64,000 bases of DNA from SXVE01 sp036388895 (GTDB taxonomy: Bacteria; Acidobacteriota; Blastocatellia; Pyrinomonadales; Pyrinomonadaceae): assembly GCA_036388895.1 (NCBI GenBank), contig DASVQY010000025.1, positions 62,001-126,000 of the forward strand, given 5' to 3'. Within the stretch, counting starts at the first letter, position 1; each line of letters begins with the position of its first letter. Made by a program: the position numbers and the translations under genes. Below are positions 59,966 through 64,000 of the stretch, one piece after another. Below the pieces are notes generated by a model. That model made no database searches. It saw only the letters and a program-made list of their open reading frames with translations, and was not told the DNA's origin.

Positions 59966-60220
59966 TTGAAAATCCTCAATTTTAAACTTTTGGCTAGAAA
60001 CTAACGAGGATTTTAGACACTCGCCCGAAAAGTGTCAAATCGAGTTTTCAAGGCATTTAGAAATTATTTTTTAATTTACGGACTAATAAATCCGGCATTT
60101 GAAAGCGGCATCAAAATCGAGAAAGATTAAAGCAAACCAAACGAGCTTTTGAACATCGGAAATATTATCCGGTTTTTTTCAATTCGGTTTCCCGCGTGTT
60201 TGTTTATAATTCTTATAATT

Positions 60221-61156
60221 ATGAAAAAGAGATATTTATTTTCATTGTTCGTCGGTTTGTTTCTCTGTGCTTTGCTGTCAGTTCTGAGCTTAACGAAAAC
60301 TGATATTTACGGGCAGAGTTCCGAAGTTTCCGCGATTGCCGGAAAAACTGAATTCGCGGCTCCGAAAAGCGCCGTAAAAAAAACAAATTCGGTTTTGCCC
60401 GCAAATTTAATGACGGCGGCGAATGAAAACAGAATACTCAAAAACAACCTCGCCTGGACATTCGGCGCCAAAGCGCAGCGCGGCTGGTACATTTATGTTC
60501 CTTTAATCCAGCAAACCATCGGCACCGAAGCCGACGCGGAAACGCCGGAATTCGCGCAGGCGGTTTCATTCTGGCAAAGTAAATTCGGACTTACTTCATC
60601 TGGCAGACTCGACAGTGAAACCCTGATGAAAATGGTCGAATTTTGGCAATCTCGGCGTTTGAAAAGCAACCGTTATCCGTCGGAAGGAGAATTGTTAACA
60701 GCACCGATTTCAAATTTTTACGATCCGTCGCGCCCGGCGGAGCTTCTGCAAGTCGAGCGCGAAACTTACGAAGCTTACAAAAAAATGGTCGCGGCGGCGG
60801 CAAAAGACCTCAAATTGAAAACCGATGCTAACGGCGAACTCGCGCCGGACGAACAGTTTCTACGAATAGTTTCTTCTTTCCGTTCGCGCGAATATCAGGA
60901 AAAACTTCGCCGCGCTTCGCCGCATTCGGGAAGCGCCGGTTTAGCAGTCAACAGTCCGCATTTCACCGGACGCGCGCTCGACATCTACGTCGGCGGCGAA
61001 CCGACAATCACGAAAGACCCGAATCGCGCTCTGCAGTCGCAGACGCCGGCTTACAAATGGCTCGTCAAAAACGCCGAAAGATTCGGTTTTTACCCGTATT
61101 ATTACGAACCCTGGCACTGGGAATACGTGCCGAATCGAAACCGGGAAATCAAATAA
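60221..61156 (+). CDS. VanY-type D-alanyl-D-alanine carboxypeptidase with peptidoglycan-binding domain
   Basis: 311 residues from the ATG at 60221. Signal peptide or anchor at 1-30. A peptidoglycan-binding-like segment (about 85-145, VPLIQQTIGTEADAETPEF and WQSKFGLTSSGRLDSETL) is followed by an M15B zinc peptidase: SPHFTGRALDI (S-x-H-x-x-G-x-A-x-D zinc motif) and EPWHWEY with the third His. It removes terminal D-Ala from wall peptides. Its 3' end meets the L,D-transpeptidase gene at a strong hairpin. The frame is open 24 codons upstream but adds a second hydrophobic run. Confidence 0.85.
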   Translation: MKKRYLFSLFVGLFLCALLSVLSLTKTDIYGQSSEVSAIAGKTEFAAPKSAVKKTNSVLPANLMTAANENRILKNNLAWTFGAKAQRGWYIYVPLIQQTIGTEADAETPEFAQAVSFWQSKFGLTSSGRLDSETLMKMVEFWQSRRLKSNRYPSEGELLTAPISNFYDPSRPAELLQVERETYEAYKKMVAAAAKDLKLKTDANGELAPDEQFLRIVSSFRSREYQEKLRRASPHSGSAGLAVNSPHFTGRALDIYVGGEPTITKDPNRALQSQTPAYKWLVKNAERFGFYPYYYEPWHWEYVPNRNREIK

Positions 61157-61189
61157 CTTCAAAGGACAAAACGCTTCTAAAATAATACA

Positions 61190-61250
61190 GAAAATCGGCG
61201 ACAACGACGAGTAAATATTGAAAATAAACTCGTCGTTGTCGCCGATTTTC
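61190..61250. terminator. Bidirectional terminator between VanY and L,D-transpeptidase genes
   Basis: A perfect 23-bp stem (61190-61212 with 61228-61250) and 15-base loop, between convergent genes. GAAAA on one flank and TTTTC on the other let it work for both strands. The most stable hairpin seen in the window. Confidence 0.85.
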
Positions 61251-61286
61251 CGTGTTATTTTCTTTTTCTGTTATCGCTCGTATAAC

Positions 61287-62252
61287 TTAACGCTTCGCCC
61301 TTGCTCTTTTCGTATTTTTCGCCGCGCCGGTCTGAGTCACAACAGCCATTTTTTGCCCGTTGGTGATAGCTTTTCCCGCTTCTATATTTTCGACGCTGAC
61401 AACATATTTAGTTTTTCCGATTGCCTGCGCCAGCATTTTTTTCAACATTAAGTCCGTCAATTCCGATGTCTGCACGCCGCTCGTTTTTAGTTCGGCGAGA
61501 AGTCTTTCAGCGGTATTGGTTTTGCGGTCGTAGATGTCCGGGTAAATATAAAGTTTGCCGCCTTCAACGACCAGAGTATCGTAAGTCAGTTCGACCGGAA
61601 TTACCGGCTCCAAATCAGCCGAAAGCATTTTTTTTGACCGCTTAGCTTCGGCGATTTCCTGCGGCGAAACCGGAAGCGCACGCGCCGCGACGATTTTTTC
61701 CGCCAGATCATACAAATCCGCCTGCATCACGCGCACGCAGCCGTGCGAAACCAGACTGCCTAAATCCTGCACGCCTTTCGCCTGATGAATCAGATAACCG
61801 TAACCGAGCGAAATTTTCAGCTTGCCGAGCGGATTGCGCGGATCGGTCGGCAAAACAACTTCACCCGGTTTTACTTTTGAAGACGCCTCGATCCAATCGC
61901 TCGAAGGCGGAATCCAAACCGGGTTCCAGTCAATTCTCGACGCTTCTCGAAAGCCGATATAAACCGGATAATCCTTCATCCCGACGCCAATCGGATACGT
62001 TTTCACTTCCCTTCCGTTTTGCCAGAGCGTCATCTGAAATGCCGGAACGTTAATCGTAATCTTTAAATTTTCTTCGCCTGCGGCAAGCGCCGTTTTCACG
62101 ATTTTGCCGCCGGTTAATTTGTCGGAACGCGCCGAGTCGCGCCGCATATCCTGAACGTATGTCTGCGCCGAAACCGTGCCGAACGAACCGCACGCGAGCA
62201 ATAAAAACAGTATTATTTTTGCAGAATATTTATTGCTTTCAAATAAAATCAT
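61287..62252 (-). CDS. L,D-transpeptidase (YkuD)
   Basis: 321 residues from the ATG at 62252; a GTG eight codons earlier is possible. Signal peptide 1-30 (ending VSAQ). The YkuD domain (about 65-200) contains the catalytic SHGCVRV with the active Cys and the upstream His in YLIHQAKG. It makes 3-3 cross-links or attaches lipoproteins to peptidoglycan. The region after the domain (about 200-321) has a second half with VVEGGKLYIYPDIYDRKT and a Lys/Ala/Arg-rich tail (KNTKRARAKR). It is convergent with the VanY-type gene, a second wall enzyme. Confidence 0.88.
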   Translation of the reverse strand: MILFESNKYSAKIILFLLLACGSFGTVSAQTYVQDMRRDSARSDKLTGGKIVKTALAAGEENLKITINVPAFQMTLWQNGREVKTYPIGVGMKDYPVYIGFREASRIDWNPVWIPPSSDWIEASSKVKPGEVVLPTDPRNPLGKLKISLGYGYLIHQAKGVQDLGSLVSHGCVRVMQADLYDLAEKIVAARALPVSPQEIAEAKRSKKMLSADLEPVIPVELTYDTLVVEGGKLYIYPDIYDRKTNTAERLLAELKTSGVQTSELTDLMLKKMLAQAIGKTKYVVSVENIEAGKAITNGQKMAVVTQTGAAKNTKRARAKR

Positions 62253-62462
62253 ATTAAACAAATTAGCAATTTTCACGGCTATTTGTCGCTTGTACAGACT
62301 AAAAAGTTGTATCGGTTTTGCCCGCCTCCGGCGGCGAACGGCGACGATCCGGCGACCCGACTTATTTCAGCTATAATGTTTTTCTTTGACGAACAGGCGC
62401 GAGAAAGTTAATCTTTTGAGAGCGTTTATAAAGATGAAACGCTTCTATCGAACCGATTCTCT

Positions 62463-63218
62463 ATGGAACATCTTTCCCAATTAATCGAGCAATACGGTAT
62501 TTACGCCGTTTTCGTGCTGTGCACGGTCGAAGGCGATATAACGCTTTTGATTTCGGGCGCGATGGCTCACGGCGATTTTTTCGGAAAATACAGTTTCTGG
62601 CGCGTTTTCCTCGCCGGAACGCTCGGCGGCATTGTCGGCGATAACGTCGCTTATTTTATCGGGCGAATGTTTCGCAAAACCATCAAAGATTACGGTTTTT
62701 ACAAAATGGCTCGCCCGCGCATCGAGCGGCTGATTGAAAAATTCGGCAACTTCGCTCTTATTATCTCCAAATACATCTACGGCATACGGGCGGCGATGTG
62801 TCTGTTTTACGGCATCGGCAGAATGCGGTATCTGCGCTTTTTGACGCTCGACGTGATTAGCTGCGTTATCTGGTCGTTTATGCTTTCGAGCATCGGTTAT
62901 TTTTTCAGCGGCGCGATTTCCAGCATCGTCGGCGATTTTAAACAAATCGGCGTCGCGCTCTTCTTTGTCGTTCTGATCGGCATCATTATCTTTTTCGTGG
63001 TCGAAAGATACTGGCTGTCGGAAAAGATCGAAGACGTAAATCCGGAAACGCTTCATAAAATCGAGGAAAAAATTCACAAGGTCGAAGAAGTGGCGCAGGA
63101 AAAACTGCACGACATAGGCGAAAAATTCCATCTGACCAACGCGCCCAATCGAGAAGAAAAACATCCCGAAGAATCAATCGCGCCGCAAAAGGAAACGTCG
63201 CAGGCGGCGAAAAAATAA
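62463..63218 (+). CDS. DedA family membrane protein
   Basis: 251 residues. The SNARE-associated/DedA domain (about 10-185) has the conserved GTLGGIVGDNVAYFIGR, SKYIYGIRAAMCLFYGIGRM and SCVIWSFMLSSIGYF stretches. DedA proteins are lipid scramblase- or transporter-like and are needed for membrane homeostasis. After the last helix (about 165-185) there is a long charged coiled coil (EIEDVNPETLHKIEEKIHK, VEEVAQEKLHDI) and a polar Glu/Lys tail to residue 251, longer than in E. coli DedA proteins. It is transcribed in the same direction as the next, partial, GHMP kinase. Confidence 0.87.
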   Translation: MEHLSQLIEQYGIYAVFVLCTVEGDITLLISGAMAHGDFFGKYSFWRVFLAGTLGGIVGDNVAYFIGRMFRKTIKDYGFYKMARPRIERLIEKFGNFALIISKYIYGIRAAMCLFYGIGRMRYLRFLTLDVISCVIWSFMLSSIGYFFSGAISSIVGDFKQIGVALFFVVLIGIIIFFVVERYWLSEKIEDVNPETLHKIEEKIHKVEEVAQEKLHDIGEKFHLTNAPNREEKHPEESIAPQKETSQAAKK

Positions 63219-63316
63219 TTTCTCAACTATTCATTTTCCTTTGACTTACGTTAATATATTCAGTCGCTACTGACTTTATTTAATCTGAAACACCAAATTT
63301 AAGAGGAAAAAATTAA

Positions 63317-64000
63317 GTGATAATCGAATCATCCGCTCCGACCAGAGTTGATTTGGCGGGCGGAACTATTGATATTCCGCCGCTTTTTTTATTTCACGAA
63401 GGCGCGGCGACCGTAAACTTCGCCGTTAATTTAATGGCGCGCTGCCGCATCGAAACGCGTTCGGACGATGTAATTTATCTGGAATCAATAGATCGCGGCG
63501 TAAGTTTTGAGACTACGCTCGATCATTTCGGCGAATTAAAAAATGAACCCCGTCTCGAACTGCTCTCAAAACTCGTTTATTTTTTCAAACCCGAAACCGG
63601 TTTTAATATGATTACCGAATCCGAGGCTCCGGCGGGCGCGGGACTTGCCGGTTCTTCGACGCTGAATATCGCTTGCATCGGCGCGTTAAATCGACTAGTC
63701 GGAAATCGTTATTCGCCGGAAAAGTTTATTCCGATTGCCGCGAATGTCGAATGCCAGGTAATCCGCGTTCCGACCGGATTTCAGGATTATTTTTCGGCGC
63801 AGTTCGGCGGAGTTTCGGCGATTCATTTTCGCCCCGATGGAATGCAGCGCGAAGCTCTCGACGTTGACACGGAAACTTTGCAGCAGCGCGTCGTCGTAAT
63901 TTACACGGGCGAGCCGCGCAATTCGGGCACGAACAATTGGGAAATGACGAAACGCCACATTGACGGCGACCGCGAGATTTTCGATATTTTTGAAGGAATT
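63317..64000 (+). CDS. GHMP kinase (3' partial)
   Basis: 228 codons from a GTG start (AGAGG 10 bases upstream), running off the right edge with no stop. The N-terminus SSAPTRVDLAGGTIDIPPL matches the galactokinase/heptokinase-like substrate region, and EAPAGAGLAGSSTLNIA is the GHMP ATP-binding loop (P-x-x-x-G-L-x-S-S). RNSGTNNW follows near the end. It phosphorylates a sugar or sugar-like substrate. Relatives include D-glycero-D-manno-heptose-7-phosphate kinase, but the substrate is not certain. Confidence 0.83.
   Translation, partial: MIIESSAPTRVDLAGGTIDIPPLFLFHEGAATVNFAVNLMARCRIETRSDDVIYLESIDRGVSFETTLDHFGELKNEPRLELLSKLVYFFKPETGFNMITESEAPAGAGLAGSSTLNIACIGALNRLVGNRYSPEKFIPIAANVECQVIRVPTGFQDYFSAQFGGVSAIHFRPDGMQREALDVDTETLQQRVVVIYTGEPRNSGTNNWEMTKRHIDGDREIFDIFEGI

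Overview
The window looks like a chromosome fragment of a Gram-negative, aerobic heterotroph from the Acidobacteriota, probably class Blastocatellia. This rests on gene content recalled from that group and was not tested by a search: an alternative complex III (ACIII) plus caa3 oxidase cluster, a TIGR02999-type ECF sigma factor with a PknB-like kinase, an acidobacterial-style VWA protein, lipoproteins, LolA-like proteins and a DUF21/CBS protein. Coding density is high, base composition is moderate, many starts lack a clear Shine-Dalgarno, and nearly every operon ends in a recognisable hairpin. I saw no rRNA, tRNA, CRISPR array, transposase or integrase.

Layout. 1-12.1 kb: two S41 proteases, a tiny zinc-finger protein, a HELHH metalloprotease, a GNAT enzyme, a CPA2 antiporter, a membrane Ser/Thr kinase, a three-gene minus-strand operon (SnoaL-like protein, a 58-residue membrane peptide, and a four-helix membrane gene broken by an in-frame amber codon), then an ECF sigma factor. 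12.1-25.3 kb: a secreted GH44 glucanase, thymidine kinase, a PBP4-type peptidase, a phosphoglycerate-mutase-like protein that has lost most catalytic residues, small enzymes, enolase, a CorC-like protein and a NifU-like scaffold. 25.4-31.9 kb (plus strand): TlpA thioredoxin, Nudix, GH15 glucoamylase, RDD protein, AlbA_2 protein, pyruvate kinase. 32-41 kb is more accessory: two metallo-beta-lactamase-fold proteins around a short integron-like cassette array (membrane-protein cassettes with attC-like hairpins and no integrase), then DUF5946, Tudor, SnoaL, flavin reductase, zinc-ribbon, VWA and radical SAM genes.

41.1-58.6 kb is one long minus-strand respiratory locus. It reads actA-actB-actC-actD-actE-actF, a membrane protein of unknown function, SCO, coxB-coxA-coxC-coxD, and is followed by a lipoprotein, a LolD-like ATPase, a small membrane protein and a LolA-like carrier. 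ACIII would oxidise quinol and pass electrons to the caa3 oxidase, whose subunit II carries its own cytochrome c domain; SCO would load CuA. 59-64 kb holds a ROK protein lacking the family zinc motif, a VanY-type carboxypeptidase and an L,D-transpeptidase (convergent, sharing a 23-bp hairpin), a DedA protein and the start of a GHMP kinase.

The observations most worth following are the integrase-less cassette array, the degenerate phosphoglycerate mutase, the amber-interrupted membrane gene, and a class of intergenic inverted repeats built from short degenerate tandem words that sit between cotranscribed genes.
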